Positions 1 through 7,732 of a stretch of DNA of 40,963 bases are shown piece after piece. Source of the DNA: Eubacterium minutum ATCC 700079 (lineage in GTDB: Bacteria > Bacillota > Clostridia > Peptostreptococcales > Anaerovoracaceae); NCBI GenBank assembly GCA_003433295.1, contig CP016202.1, positions 1,680,850 through 1,721,812 of the forward strand, given 5' to 3'. Both the position numbers and the translations under genes were made by a program. Within the stretch, counting starts at the first letter, position 1. The number at the start of each line of letters is the position of its first letter. The notes beneath the pieces were generated by a model that was given only the letters and a program-made list of their open reading frames with translations, ran no database searches and was not told where the DNA came from.

Positions 1-531
1 ATCGGAAAAGCCTACGGATATCAAATGGGAATAAAGCACCGCTACCGCGAGGGCGATATGGATCAGGTCGACAGGGTGATATGGAGTCTTAAGAACGATC
101 CCGGCTCAAGACGTATAATGACGAACATGTACAACCACCACGATCTGTCGGAGATGGCGCTGTATCCCTGCGCGTATTCCATGACGTTCAACATCGCGGG
201 GAACAGACTTAACGCTATCCTGCACCAGCGTTCCCAAGATATGCTGACCGCCAACAACTGGAATGTCGTTCAGTACGCGCTGATAGTATATGCGATGGCA
301 TCGGCGTACGGATACGAGCCGGGAGAGCTTGTGCACGTTATCGCAAACGCGCACATCTATGACAGGCACGTGGATATCGTAAAGGAAATGATTGAAAACG
401 AGCAGTTTGAAGCGCCGAAGTTTTTCATAGACCGCACCGTAAAGGACTTCTATGAATTCAATAAAGACAGTTTTAAACTTGAAAATTACAGATACAACCC
501 GTTTGACAAAAAGATTGAAATCGCAATATAA
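1..531 (+). CDS. thyA: Thymidylate synthase, C-terminal part (5' end outside window)
   Basis: Open in frame from the first base, so the N-terminus lies outside the window. The enzyme methylates dUMP to dTMP using methylene-tetrahydrofolate. Visible ThyA landmarks in order are the DPGSRR phosphate-binding segment, the catalytic cysteine in LYPCAY, the QRSQD motif (Arg, Ser and Asp of the dUMP site), the Asn in WNVVQYAL, and the His and Tyr of NAHIY near the C-terminus. The usual His after the catalytic Cys is Ala here, as in some shorter clostridial or phage-type versions. The next gene is dihydrofolate reductase, which regenerates the folate this enzyme oxidises, so the pair probably forms one unit. 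The family call is firm; only the start is unknown. Confidence 0.93.
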   Translation: MGKAYGYQMGIKHRYREGDMDQVDRVIWSLKNDPGSRRIMTNMYNHHDLSEMALYPCAYSMTFNIAGNRLNAILHQRSQDMLTANNWNVVQYALIVYAMASAYGYEPGELVHVIANAHIYDRHVDIVKEMIENEQFEAPKFFIDRTVKDFYEFNKDSFKLENYRYNPFDKKIEIAI

Positions 532-672
532 CGATGCGTTGGTACCGTACGGCAAGTCATCGCGAAACAGGCGCGACGGTTTACGCGGGGTCGGCGGGAA
601 ATCGGCGGAGATGGGAATCGGCGGACATTGCGATCGCGGAAGAAAATATAAAAATTATGTGGGGGAAACTGA

Positions 673-1182
673 ATGAAGTTGATTTTGGCGGCCGATGAAA
701 ACTGGGCCATAGGATATAAGGGCGGATTGCTGTGCCATCTGTCAGCGGATTTGAAGTACTTCAAAAAGATGACGACCGGGCATGCCGTAGTTATGGGCAG
801 GCGCACGCTTGAAAGCCTGCCGGGGAAGAAGGGGCTGCCGAATCGCAGAAACATCGTCCTTACGGCAAACAAGGAGTTTTCGGCGGACAACGTCGATGTT
901 ATCTGCCACGACATGAACGAGCTGATGAGAACGCTGAAAGACGGTAAGGGAGATGACGATGTCTTTGTAATCGGAGGCGCGAATGTTTACAGGCAACTTT
1001 TGCCGCTCTGCGATATATGCTATATAACGAAAATATACAAAACTTTTCCTGCCGATGTTCACTTCGTCAATCTCGACGATATGGAAGAGTTTGAAATAGC
1101 CGACGAGAGCGACCTCATGGAAGAAAACGGGATAAAATACCGGTTTGTCACGTACGAAAGAAAATCCCGGAAGAAAGCATGA
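673..1182 (+). CDS. folA: Dihydrofolate reductase
   Basis: Reduces dihydrofolate to tetrahydrofolate with NADPH in the cytoplasm. The 169-residue length is normal. Recognisable family segments are the N-terminal ILAADENWAIG strand and loop, the conserved Asp and Phe of the ADLKYF helix, the MGRRTLESLP NADPH-binding segment, the RNIVLT strand and the VIGGANVY motif. GGGGGAAA precedes the ATG at a good distance. It follows thyA, matching its role. One oddity is that the usual Pro-Trp after the mobile loop is Leu-Cys (GGLLCHL), so the substrate-site tryptophan is absent; several clostridial DHFRs also vary here as far as I recall. I see no separate promoter in the 140 bases before it. Confidence 0.93.
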   Translation: MKLILAADENWAIGYKGGLLCHLSADLKYFKKMTTGHAVVMGRRTLESLPGKKGLPNRRNIVLTANKEFSADNVDVICHDMNELMRTLKDGKGDDDVFVIGGANVYRQLLPLCDICYITKIYKTFPADVHFVNLDDMEEFEIADESDLMEENGIKYRFVTYERKSRKKA

Positions 1183-1247
1183 AATCAGCTGAATCGGTGA
1201 GGAGACCCCGTTAAAAACCGGTCGAAGACCGAAGAAAGTATTGGAGC

Positions 1248-2015
1248 ATGAAAGAAAAGATAAATCAGATAAAACATGAAGATGAGGAACTGATCTTCGG
1301 AAGAAATCCCGTGACTGAAGCTTTAAAGAGCGGAAGAGAGATTGAAAAGATCCTTATTCAGAAAGGCGCGGGAGGCTCTGTCGGCAGGATACTGCGTATG
1401 GCAAAGGAAAGAGGCGTTCCCGTCCGCGACGAGAGTAAGGCGAATCTCGACAAGAAGAGCGCGGGAGCATCTCATCAGGGAGTTGCCGCAATAATTTCAC
1501 CCTATAAATATTGTCCCGTGGAAGATATACTCGCGCTTGCGAAAAAACGTGAGGAACCTCCTTTTATCATCATATTGGACGGTCTTGAGGATCCGCATAA
1601 CATGGGAGCAATAATGCGGACGGCGGAATGCGCCGGCGCTCATGGAGTCATAGTTGCCAAGAGGAGAGCGGCGGGTATTACCGGAACCGTCGCGAAAGCT
1701 TCCGCGGGAGCGGTCGAATATCTGCCCTGCGCAAGAGTCGCCAACATAGCACGGACCGTCGATATGCTGAAAGAACAGGGATTGTGGATATACGCCTGCG
1801 ACATGGACGGCGATACTTATTATAAAGCGGATATGAAAGGTCCGATGGCGCTGGTTATAGGCAACGAAGGTTCGGGCATAAGCCGCCTCGTAAAGTCGAA
1901 ATGCGATTTTGTCGTATCGATTCCGATGCGTGGCAGAATCTCATCGCTCAATGCATCGAACGCCGCAGCGGTGCTCATGTATGAAATCAGGAAACAGCGA
2001 GATGCGGTTCTGTGA
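1248..2015 (+). CDS. rlmB: 23S rRNA (guanosine-2'-O-)-methyltransferase, RlmB/SpoU (TrmH) family
   Basis: A 255-residue SPOUT methyltransferase that would methylate a ribose 2'-OH of 23S rRNA with SAM. The N-terminal substrate-binding domain opens with IFGRNPVTEAL, typical of RlmB. The catalytic knot carries the three SpoU motifs: LEDPHNMGAIMRTAE (motif 1), ALVIGNEGSGIS (motif 2) and SIPMRGRISSLNASNAA (motif 3). The rRNA target is inferred from family; tRNA methylation by a TrmH relative is the alternative. GGAG sits only one base from the ATG, so the GAAGAAAG 12 bases upstream may be the working ribosome site. It may be co-transcribed with thyA-folA and is followed by a terminator. Confidence 0.9.
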   Translation: MKEKINQIKHEDEELIFGRNPVTEALKSGREIEKILIQKGAGGSVGRILRMAKERGVPVRDESKANLDKKSAGASHQGVAAIISPYKYCPVEDILALAKKREEPPFIIILDGLEDPHNMGAIMRTAECAGAHGVIVAKRRAAGITGTVAKASAGAVEYLPCARVANIARTVDMLKEQGLWIYACDMDGDTYYKADMKGPMALVIGNEGSGISRLVKSKCDFVVSIPMRGRISSLNASNAAAVLMYEIRKQRDAVL

Positions 2016-2169
2016 AAAAATTTTTAAGAGCAGTGTGTCAATGGAATTTTGTCAAGAGAATTTTATCGTAGTCTTAGTTGTCAAATCTTAGTTATCAAGA
2101 AAGTTTTGTCGTAGGAGAGGTTCTTGATATGAGAAGCGGATTAAAATAATGATGTGGCGTCTTAACAGT

Positions 2170-2201
2170 GAGACAGGCCGTTTGACAGCCTGCCTCTTTT
2201 T
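2170..2201 (+). terminator. Rho-independent terminator after rlmB
   Basis: A stem of GAGACAGGC with GCCTGCCTC (one A-C mismatch) is followed by five T residues on the + strand. It closes the thyA-folA-rlmB direction just before the convergent kal gene. The 150 bases between rlmB and the hairpin hold no gene that I can see. Confidence 0.8.
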
Positions 2202-2238
2202 AATATCCGCTTAATATTCGCGATTTATGCTTCGACTG

Positions 2239-2634
2239 TTATTTGCGCTTCATTTCCTTAGGTGTAACGCAGGTTCCCGTCGCTCTTGCCACAATGATAG
2301 GCTCTTCGAGGAAATCAGCGGCGGATGCGTTGATGTCTTTTCTGGAAACGATGACCTTGCGTGCCTCAAAGGACATCTTTCGTGAAGAGTTTCCGATCTT
2401 TGTGATCTCGCCGTATGCCTCGATATAATCGCCTGCGAATGTAGGCGCCAGGAATTCGATGTTGTCGTATGCGCAGAACAGACCTTCGTCTCCGTCAAGT
2501 TTGATCAAAAGTTCCGTCGCAACGTCGCCGAACAGGTGTACCATGTGCGCCCCGTCAACCAGTTCTCCGCCGTAATGAGCATCCTTTGCGGACATCCTGA
2601 GGCGTAGTGTAGATGTAATTTTTTCTTCAGCCAT
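2239..2634 (-). CDS. kal: 3-aminobutyryl-CoA ammonia-lyase
   Basis: Removes ammonia from L-3-aminobutyryl-CoA to give crotonyl-CoA, a late step of lysine fermentation. The 131 residues match the small single hotdog-domain Kal proteins: [26 protein letters not shown], the [13 protein letters not shown] strand, [12 protein letters not shown] and the closing GTCVTPKE. The reading frame stays open far upstream, but ATG at 2634 is preceded by GGAG at seven bases and gives the family N-terminus. It reads away from the regulator and the main kam operon, from its own promoter at 2720-2748, so its expression can be set separately. Kal acts after Kce, which is not in the window. Confidence 0.92.
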   Translation of the reverse strand: MAEEKITSTLRLRMSAKDAHYGGELVDGAHMVHLFGDVATELLIKLDGDEGLFCAYDNIEFLAPTFAGDYIEAYGEITKIGNSSRKMSFEARKVIVSRKDINASAADFLEEPIIVARATGTCVTPKEMKRK

Positions 2635-2688
2635 TTGTTTACTCCTTTTCATTTTGTCGTTATCTCCGATCCCGCGTATAGCACGGGA

Positions 2689-2713
2689 ATCGCTCATCTC
2701 TCCGATGAGCGAT
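2689..2713. promoter_or_regulatory. Perfect 10-bp inverted repeat at the kal transcription start
   Basis: ATCGCTCATC and GATGAGCGAT flank a 5-base loop. The expected kal start site (about 2713) falls at the edge of the repeat, so it is either a repressor operator or a hairpin at the 5' end of the kal mRNA. A second small inverted repeat (TCCCG/CGGGA) lies between it and kal. Confidence 0.6.
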
Positions 2714-2719
2714 GAGTTA

Positions 2720-2748
2720 ATTATAGTTATAAATACGGAGGCTGTAAA
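2720..2748 (-). promoter_or_regulatory. Sigma-A-type promoter for kal
   Basis: Read on the - strand: TTTACA at 2748-2743, a 17-base spacer, then a perfect TATAAT at 2725-2720. The leader to the kal ATG is about 80 bases. Confidence 0.75.
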
Positions 2749-2754
2749 TAACAT

Positions 2755-2783
2755 TTGCAAAACTTGGGGAAATGTTTTACCAT
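2755..2783 (+). promoter_or_regulatory. Probable promoter for the Kdd-like regulator
   Basis: TTGCAA, a 17-base spacer and TACCAT lie back to back with the kal promoter, the two -35 boxes being six bases apart. The -10 is weak, which would suit a regulator that controls its own level. GGAG precedes the ATG at 2839. Confidence 0.45.
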
Positions 2784-2838
2784 TGACGAAGAAAAGAGCG
2801 AACCGTTTTAGGTTCGATGAAAAAGGAGTGAAACAGAA

Positions 2839-4887
2839 ATGAGTCAATACGATGGCTTCGGGCAGACGCGCGTGCTTGAACCTCAACACGTCCTGCCGAC
2901 TTCGGCGTGGAAGTTGGACAACAGTCGTAATTTGGAATCCTTTGAAATGAGGGTTGATATACATAAAATACATATAGAGGGGACCAGCTTCAAACAGATC
3001 TGCCTTGAGGCGAACGACAACGACGAACGCATAAAACAGAAGATAATGGATATTGTCATACGACGCGGGAAACTCCATAACCCGGTGACGGATACGGGTG
3101 GGCTTTTTTTTGGCACCGTCAGCGAAATAGGCTCGGAGTATGAGAACGTTCTGAAGCTTAAGCCCGGTGACGAGATTATCTGCAATACATCCATGGCGTC
3201 CGTCCCGATCGGCATCGATAAGGTGAGTTCGATAGACAGAGCTTTCGGTCAGGTGGATGTGGAGGGTCACGCCATCGTGTACGACAAGATACCGGTGGTG
3301 AAGCGGAGCAAGGACGTAAACCTCAACCTGCTTCTGTATGCGCTGAACGAATCGGGAACCTTGCTGAAAGTGAGCAGCACCGCCGTGGGAAAGAGAAAAT
3401 TTCTCGTCGTGGGCAATAATAAACTTACGAATCTGTTTTTCGGTTATGCCATAAAAAAAGTCGCGAGGGAAGATGCCGAGATAATCTGTCTGCTCGACAG
3501 AAAGACGGAATCCATGCTTGGCGGAAGTTCCATGGACAGGCTGATGGACAGCGTGTTCTCGGAAGTGCGCATGGTAGACATATTGAAGCCGTTGGAATGC
3601 ATGGAAGAAATTCAGAAAAAGGCGCCGTTCGATCTGTCGGTTAACTGCGCGGATATACCCGGAGCGGAAACGATAAATATCCTGGCGACAAGGCAGGGCG
3701 GCACGGTTGTCTTTGCCAACCTGATAAATAACTACAACATTGCGCTCTATATAACGGAAGCGATTTCAAAACAGCTGGAGATAAAGTGTGCCGACGGCTT
3801 TGTGGCGTCGTATGAGAACTTCGACATAGACATAGTCAAAGACATAGCTCCGTACGTGGAGCGTGCCGTTGAGATGAACGTGAGATTCAACGATGACCCG
3901 GCGTATCCGATAAACAGGGAGAGCAGGCTCAGAGAGGTGTCGGGACAGCGGCAGACGATGCTGGAAGATTTTATCTGCGAGAGCAGAGCCATGGCGACGG
4001 TCCTCGATGAGATACTGACGGTGTCGAAATACGACTGCAATGTCCTTATAACGGGTGATACCGGCGTGGGCAAGGAGAATGTTGCAAACATCATCTATAA
4101 AAACAGCACCAGAAAGATGCAGCCGTTTATAAAAGTAAACTGCGCGTCCATAGCCTCCGAACGGCTCGAGGCGGATTTCTTCGGCATTGAGCGCGGCAGG
4201 AGCGGCTATTTTGAACGTGCCGACAACGGAACGATATTCCTCGACGATGTCGGTGAACTTTCCGCCGATATGCAGGCAAAACTGCTCAGAGCGATCCAGG
4301 ACGGTGAGTTTTTCAGAGTGGGCGGCACCGCTCCGGTCAAGACCAATGTAAGGATTTTGTCGGCCACCAACAGGAACATGGAGAACATGATAAGCGAGGG
4401 GGAATTCAGACGCGACCTGTATTATCGGCTGAACGTGGTGCACATACAGGTTCCGAAACTCAAGGAAAGAATCGGGGACATAGCCGCTTTGACACGGCAC
4501 TTCCTCGGCAAATACGGCAAAAAGTTCGACATGAAGAGAACCATAGACAGGGATGCGGTAGAGTATCTCAAGCAGTGTGACTGGCCCGGGAACATACGGG
4601 AATTTGAAAATACGATACAGCGACTTATGATAGGAACTCCGCGCAAGCAGATTACACTCATAGACGTTATGCGCGAGATGCACGGCGATGTATTTGAAAC
4701 TTCCTCGGGAAATTCGGAAAACATGCAGGAGGGGCAGGTTATGGATCTTGACAGGATGGTAAAGAACTTTGAGAAGAACATTCTGAAACACGCCTGCGAG
4801 CAGTTCGGCTCGACCAGGAAAGTCGCAAAAGCCGTGGGGATCAGTCAGACGCAACTCGTGCGTAAGAAGAAAAAGTACAACCTCTGA
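2839..4887 (+). CDS. Kdd-like sensor domain fused to NtrC-type AAA+ regulator lacking GAFTGA
   Basis: A 682-residue fusion. Residues 5 to about 350 are a paralogue of the dehydrogenase Kdd encoded just downstream: [18 protein letters not shown] (81-98) aligns with NPWTGSGGMLIGTVEEIG of Kdd, and GHAI is shared. The dinucleotide loop is lost: Kdd has VIGGGGKSG, this protein VVGNNKLTN (190-198). Residues about 368-600 are an NtrC-like AAA+ domain with Walker A GDTGVGKE (406-413), Walker [11 protein letters not shown] (465-474), sensor I around SATNRN, the arginine region [11 protein letters not shown] and sensor [12 protein letters not shown]. The sigma-54-contacting GAFTGA loop is deleted: FFGIERG runs straight into RSGYFE (447-459). 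Residues 645-682 form a Fis-type helix-turn-helix. It probably senses a pathway intermediate and controls kal and the kdd-kam operon at sigma-A promoters. This function is inferred; the domain reading is clear. Confidence 0.88.
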   Translation: MSQYDGFGQTRVLEPQHVLPTSAWKLDNSRNLESFEMRVDIHKIHIEGTSFKQICLEANDNDERIKQKIMDIVIRRGKLHNPVTDTGGLFFGTVSEIGSEYENVLKLKPGDEIICNTSMASVPIGIDKVSSIDRAFGQVDVEGHAIVYDKIPVVKRSKDVNLNLLLYALNESGTLLKVSSTAVGKRKFLVVGNNKLTNLFFGYAIKKVAREDAEIICLLDRKTESMLGGSSMDRLMDSVFSEVRMVDILKPLECMEEIQKKAPFDLSVNCADIPGAETINILATRQGGTVVFANLINNYNIALYITEAISKQLEIKCADGFVASYENFDIDIVKDIAPYVERAVEMNVRFNDDPAYPINRESRLREVSGQRQTMLEDFICESRAMATVLDEILTVSKYDCNVLITGDTGVGKENVANIIYKNSTRKMQPFIKVNCASIASERLEADFFGIERGRSGYFERADNGTIFLDDVGELSADMQAKLLRAIQDGEFFRVGGTAPVKTNVRILSATNRNMENMISEGEFRRDLYYRLNVVHIQVPKLKERIGDIAALTRHFLGKYGKKFDMKRTIDRDAVEYLKQCDWPGNIREFENTIQRLMIGTPRKQITLIDVMREMHGDVFETSSGNSENMQEGQVMDLDRMVKNFEKNILKHACEQFGSTRKVAKAVGISQTQLVRKKKKYNL

Positions 4888-4922
4888 TCGTATTCTCGAA
4901 TCGTATTTCCGAATCGCATTCC
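4886..4922. repeat. Three GATCGTATT/GAATCGTATT-like repeats after the regulator
   Basis: GATCGTATTC (4886), GAATCGTATT (4898) and GAATCGCATT (4911) follow one another at 12-13 base steps, the first overlapping the stop codon of the regulator. The same GAATCGT word recurs at 5006 and 5038. They may be binding half-sites or a decayed repeat. Confidence 0.5.
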
Positions 4923-4993
4923 CAAAGGGGCGCCGCTTTGCAGAGAAGCGGGGCATGCGAAAACTGCGCCGCAAAGGATGGGCCGCACAACCG

Positions 4994-5044
4994 TGAACCG
5001 AAAATGAATCGTGATTGCCCCGCTATGAACCAAAAATGAATCGT
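4994..5044 (+). promoter_or_regulatory. Paired 19-bp direct repeats upstream of kdd (candidate activator sites)
   Basis: TGAACCGAAAATGAATCGT at 4994-5012 and TGAACCAAAAATGAATCGT at 5026-5044 differ at one base. Their start-to-start distance is 32 bases, close to three helical turns, so both face the same side of the DNA. The nearer copy ends 20 bases before a -35 box. This arrangement suits a dimeric or oligomeric activator; the Kdd-like regulator encoded next door is the obvious candidate. Confidence 0.55.
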
Positions 5045-5063
5045 AACAAGGATTGTCAAAAAA

Positions 5064-5118
5064 TTGCCAAGTGGCGACATCGGAAATTATAGACATGTTT
5101 TATAAAGAAAACTATAAT
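5064..5118 (+). promoter_or_regulatory. Overlapping sigma-A-type promoters for the kdd-kam-ato operon
   Basis: Two promoters can be read: TTGCCA (5064-5069), 17 bases, TTATAG (5087-5092); and TAGACA (5090-5095), 17 bases, TATAAT (5113-5118). The second has the better -10. I see no sigma-54 -24/-12 element (TGGCA-N7-TGC type) between 4888 and 5187. Confidence 0.65.
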
Positions 5119-5187
5119 AAGGTCGTCGGCTTAATGTCGAATAAATTAGCTTTAAAATATTATTAAAATCTTTAGGAGGATAATGTA

Positions 5188-6249
5188 ATGAAAAAAGGAA
5201 ATCCATACGGAACTCACAGAGTAATTTCACCAAAGGGTGTTCTACCGCAACCCGCTGATGTTATCGATAACGATATGGAGATCTATGACAACGAGATCAA
5301 GATCGCTGTCAAGACTCTCAACATCGACTCGGCATCTTTCACGTCGGTTGTGGATCATGCCTGCGGAAAGAAGCCAACAGATGATTTGTCGGCAGATGAC
5401 ATCGAAAAGATAAAGGAAACGATGCTGGGAATCGTGGCTAAAGCAGGTAAGCATAAGAACCCTTGGACAGGTTCCGGTGGAATGCTGATCGGTACCGTGG
5501 AGGAGATCGGGCCTGAATGGAAAGGTGACCTCAAGGTTGGGGACAAGATTGCAACGCTCGTGTCACTTTCCCTTACACCTCTTGTGATCGACGAGATCCT
5601 TGAGATGAGACCCGCTATTGATCAGGTTGATATCAAGGGACATGCGATCCTGTTCCAGAGCGGCATCTATGCAAAGCTTCCTGCTGACATGGAAGAAGGC
5701 CTTGCGCTCTCTGCGCTTGACGTTGCGGGAGCACCTGCTCAGACGGCAAAGCTTGTTAAACCGGGAGACACCGTTCTTGTAATCGGCGGCGGCGGAAAAT
5801 CAGGACTGCTCTGCCTCTACGAAGCAAAGAAGAGAGCGGGAGTTACCGGTAAGGTTATCTGTGCGGCGGGAACGCAGAGATCTGAAGACAGAGCCAAGAA
5901 CCTCAACCTTGCGGACGAGTACTTCCATATAGACGCTACCGATGCGGTTGGAATGTATGAGAAAATAATGGAGCTTACGGACGGTGAACTTTGCGATGTT
6001 GTAATCAACGTTGTAAACGTGGAAAATACCGAGATGGCTTCAATTCTCGCAACCAAAGACGACGGTCTTGTATACTTCTTCTCGATGGCTACGAGCTTCA
6101 CGAAAGCGGCACTCGGAGCTGAGGGCGTAGGTAAAGACGTAAATATGATTATAGGAAACGGTTACTGCAAGGGACATGCCGAGGTCACTCTGCAGGAACT
6201 GAGGGAAAACGAAGGCTTGAAGGATCTTTTCCGCAAGATGTATGCTTAA
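5188..6249 (+). CDS. kdd: L-erythro-3,5-diaminohexanoate dehydrogenase
   Basis: Oxidatively deaminates 3,5-diaminohexanoate to 5-amino-3-oxohexanoate with NAD(P)+, the third step of lysine fermentation. The 353 residues have an N-terminal catalytic part (YGTHRVISPKGVLPQPA, NPWTGSGGMLIGTVEEIG at 91-108, AIDQVDIKGHAI) and a Rossmann part with an intact glycine loop VLVIGGGGKSGLL at 196-208. AGGAGG lies nine bases before the ATG. It is the first gene of the rightward operon and the paralogue of the sensor domain of the regulator upstream, so enzyme and regulator probably bind related ligands. The downstream junction to kamA holds a strong hairpin. Confidence 0.92.
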   Translation: MKKGNPYGTHRVISPKGVLPQPADVIDNDMEIYDNEIKIAVKTLNIDSASFTSVVDHACGKKPTDDLSADDIEKIKETMLGIVAKAGKHKNPWTGSGGMLIGTVEEIGPEWKGDLKVGDKIATLVSLSLTPLVIDEILEMRPAIDQVDIKGHAILFQSGIYAKLPADMEEGLALSALDVAGAPAQTAKLVKPGDTVLVIGGGGKSGLLCLYEAKKRAGVTGKVICAAGTQRSEDRAKNLNLADEYFHIDATDAVGMYEKIMELTDGELCDVVINVVNVENTEMASILATKDDGLVYFFSMATSFTKAALGAEGVGKDVNMIIGNGYCKGHAEVTLQELRENEGLKDLFRKMYA

Positions 6250-6273
6250 TTTACTGAGCATTGTAATCGGCGG

Positions 6274-6308
6274 CCGCTCAATGAGTCCGAAAGGGACTCA
6301 TTGAGCGG
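6274..6308 (+). other. Strong 15-bp hairpin between kdd and kamA
   Basis: CCGCTCAATGAGTCC pairs perfectly with GGACTCATTGAGCGG around a GAAAG loop. No T run follows, so it is not a standard terminator. It is more likely an mRNA processing or stability element that separates kdd from kamA output. Confidence 0.7.
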
Positions 6309-6376
6309 ACACCGATGAAAGTCACGGCGTTTAGAAGCAGAAAAAAGAAAGAAAAGAGGAAAACAGGAGATTTATT

Positions 6377-7639
6377 ATGGCTATTAGAAATTGGAAAGAC
6401 ATCCCTCTGTTCAAGGATGTCACTGAAGAACAGTGGAAGGACTGGCACTGGCAGGTTGCCAACAGATTGTCCACGGTAGAAGACATCAACAAGGTGATCA
6501 ACCTGACGGACAAGGAAAAGGCCGATATAGAGAAGGTAATAGGGGGATTCAGAGTCGGAATAACGCCTTACTACGCTTCTTTGATGGATACGGACGATCC
6601 TACCGATCCCGTAAGGATGCAGGCGGTCCCTACGCTTGCGGAGATGCACAGATCTGAAGCCGACGATGCGGATCCTCTCCACGAGGATGCCGACTCACCG
6701 GCGCCGGGACTGACTCACAGATATCCTGACAGAGTGCTCTTCCTTATCACCGACCAGTGTTCAATGTATTGCCGTCACTGTACAAGGAGAAGGCTTGCGG
6801 GAGAAACCGACGGAGCGAGATCGAGAGAAGATATCGATGCATGTATCGAATACATCAGGAAGACCCCGCAGGTTAGAGACGTACTGCTCTCCGGCGGTGA
6901 CGCTCTGCTCGTTGAAGACAGTACTCTCGAGTACATAATCAGCGAACTTCGCAAGATCGACCATGTTGAAATCGTAAGGATCGGAAGCAGAGTTCCTGTC
7001 GTTATGCCACAGAGAATTACCGACGATCTGGTTAACATGCTTAAGAAGTATCATCCGATCTGGCTGAATACACACTTCAATCACCCGCAGGAAATGACTT
7101 CCGAGTCAAAAGAAGCTTTGAGAAAACTCGCGGATGCGGGGATCCCTCTCGGAAACCAGAGTGTATTGCTCAGAGGTGTCAACGATGACAAGTCCATCAT
7201 GATGGATCTGGTGCATGAACTTGCCCTGAACAGAGTAAGACCTTACTACATCTACATCTGCGACCTTTCCGTAGGTATAGAGCACTTCAGAACCACGATG
7301 GCAAAAGGTATGGAGATTATGGAAGGCCTGAGAGGACACACGTCCGGCTACTGTATCCCTACATTTGTAATAGACGCTCCGGGAGGAGGCGGAAAGACGC
7401 CTGTAATGCCTCAGTATGTAATCTCCGAAACACCGGACAAGATTATCCTGAGAAATTACGAAGGTGTTATCACGACTTACACGCAGCCGCATCTGCCTGA
7501 TATTAAGTGCAACTTCAACTATCGCAAAGGTAAACCGGGAATCAAGGTTGAGGGTGTATCAGCTCTCGGCGAAGGCTTGCAGATCAAGTCGATGGAACCG
7601 GCACATCTTGCAAGACACGAAAGAAACAAGCATGAATAG
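6377..7639 (+). CDS. kamA: L-lysine 2,3-aminomutase
   Basis: A radical SAM and PLP enzyme that converts L-lysine to L-beta-lysine, the first step of the pathway. Length is 420 residues, as in clostridial KamA. The 4Fe-4S cysteines are C128, C132 and C135 (CSMYCRHC), followed by TRRR. A SGGDALL segment follows, typical of the SAM/PLP region. The PLP lysine lies in APGGGGKTP near the C-terminal third. ATG is preceded by AGGAG. The gene is bracketed by two strong hairpins (6274-6308 and 7670-7705), unlike the tightly packed kamB to atoA part. The close relatives EpmB (YjeK) and glutamate 2,3-aminomutase are less likely given the neighbours. Confidence 0.95.
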   Translation: MAIRNWKDIPLFKDVTEEQWKDWHWQVANRLSTVEDINKVINLTDKEKADIEKVIGGFRVGITPYYASLMDTDDPTDPVRMQAVPTLAEMHRSEADDADPLHEDADSPAPGLTHRYPDRVLFLITDQCSMYCRHCTRRRLAGETDGARSREDIDACIEYIRKTPQVRDVLLSGGDALLVEDSTLEYIISELRKIDHVEIVRIGSRVPVVMPQRITDDLVNMLKKYHPIWLNTHFNHPQEMTSESKEALRKLADAGIPLGNQSVLLRGVNDDKSIMMDLVHELALNRVRPYYIYICDLSVGIEHFRTTMAKGMEIMEGLRGHTSGYCIPTFVIDAPGGGGKTPVMPQYVISETPDKIILRNYEGVITTYTQPHLPDIKCNFNYRKGKPGIKVEGVSALGEGLQIKSMEPAHLARHERNKHE

Positions 7640-7669
7640 GAAGTCTGCCTGACAGACCTATTGACAAAA

Positions 7670-7705
7670 TAATGAATAGGGGGACTCAGTTCTCCCTATT
7701 CATTA
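7670..7705 (+). other. Strong hairpin between kamA and kamB
   Basis: TAATGAATAGGG pairs perfectly with CCCTATTCATTA, and the stem can extend three more pairs to a 6-base loop. No T run follows on the + strand. The stem repeats the GAATAGG found at the kamA stop codon. Together with the kdd-kamA hairpin it flanks kamA. Confidence 0.7.
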
Positions 7706-7732
7706 AAACATTTTACCGGTAAGGGAGTTTTG

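Noticed and set aside
2635-3270. Open frame continuing upstream of kal to 3270
   Set aside because: The extra 200 residues overlap the regulator antisense and show no family sequence; ATG 2634 has a ribosome site and gives the normal Kal length.
3766-4974. 402-residue - strand open frame inside the regulator
   Set aside because: It mirrors the codon pattern of the real + strand gene and has no ribosome site or recognisable motif.
4888-5187. Sigma-54 promoter upstream of kdd
   Set aside because: The only TGGC-like word (near 5072) lacks the GC pair at the right distance, and good sigma-A boxes are present.
7661-7666. TTGACA before kamB as a promoter
   Set aside because: No -10 box at a suitable distance; the downstream bases form the hairpin stem.
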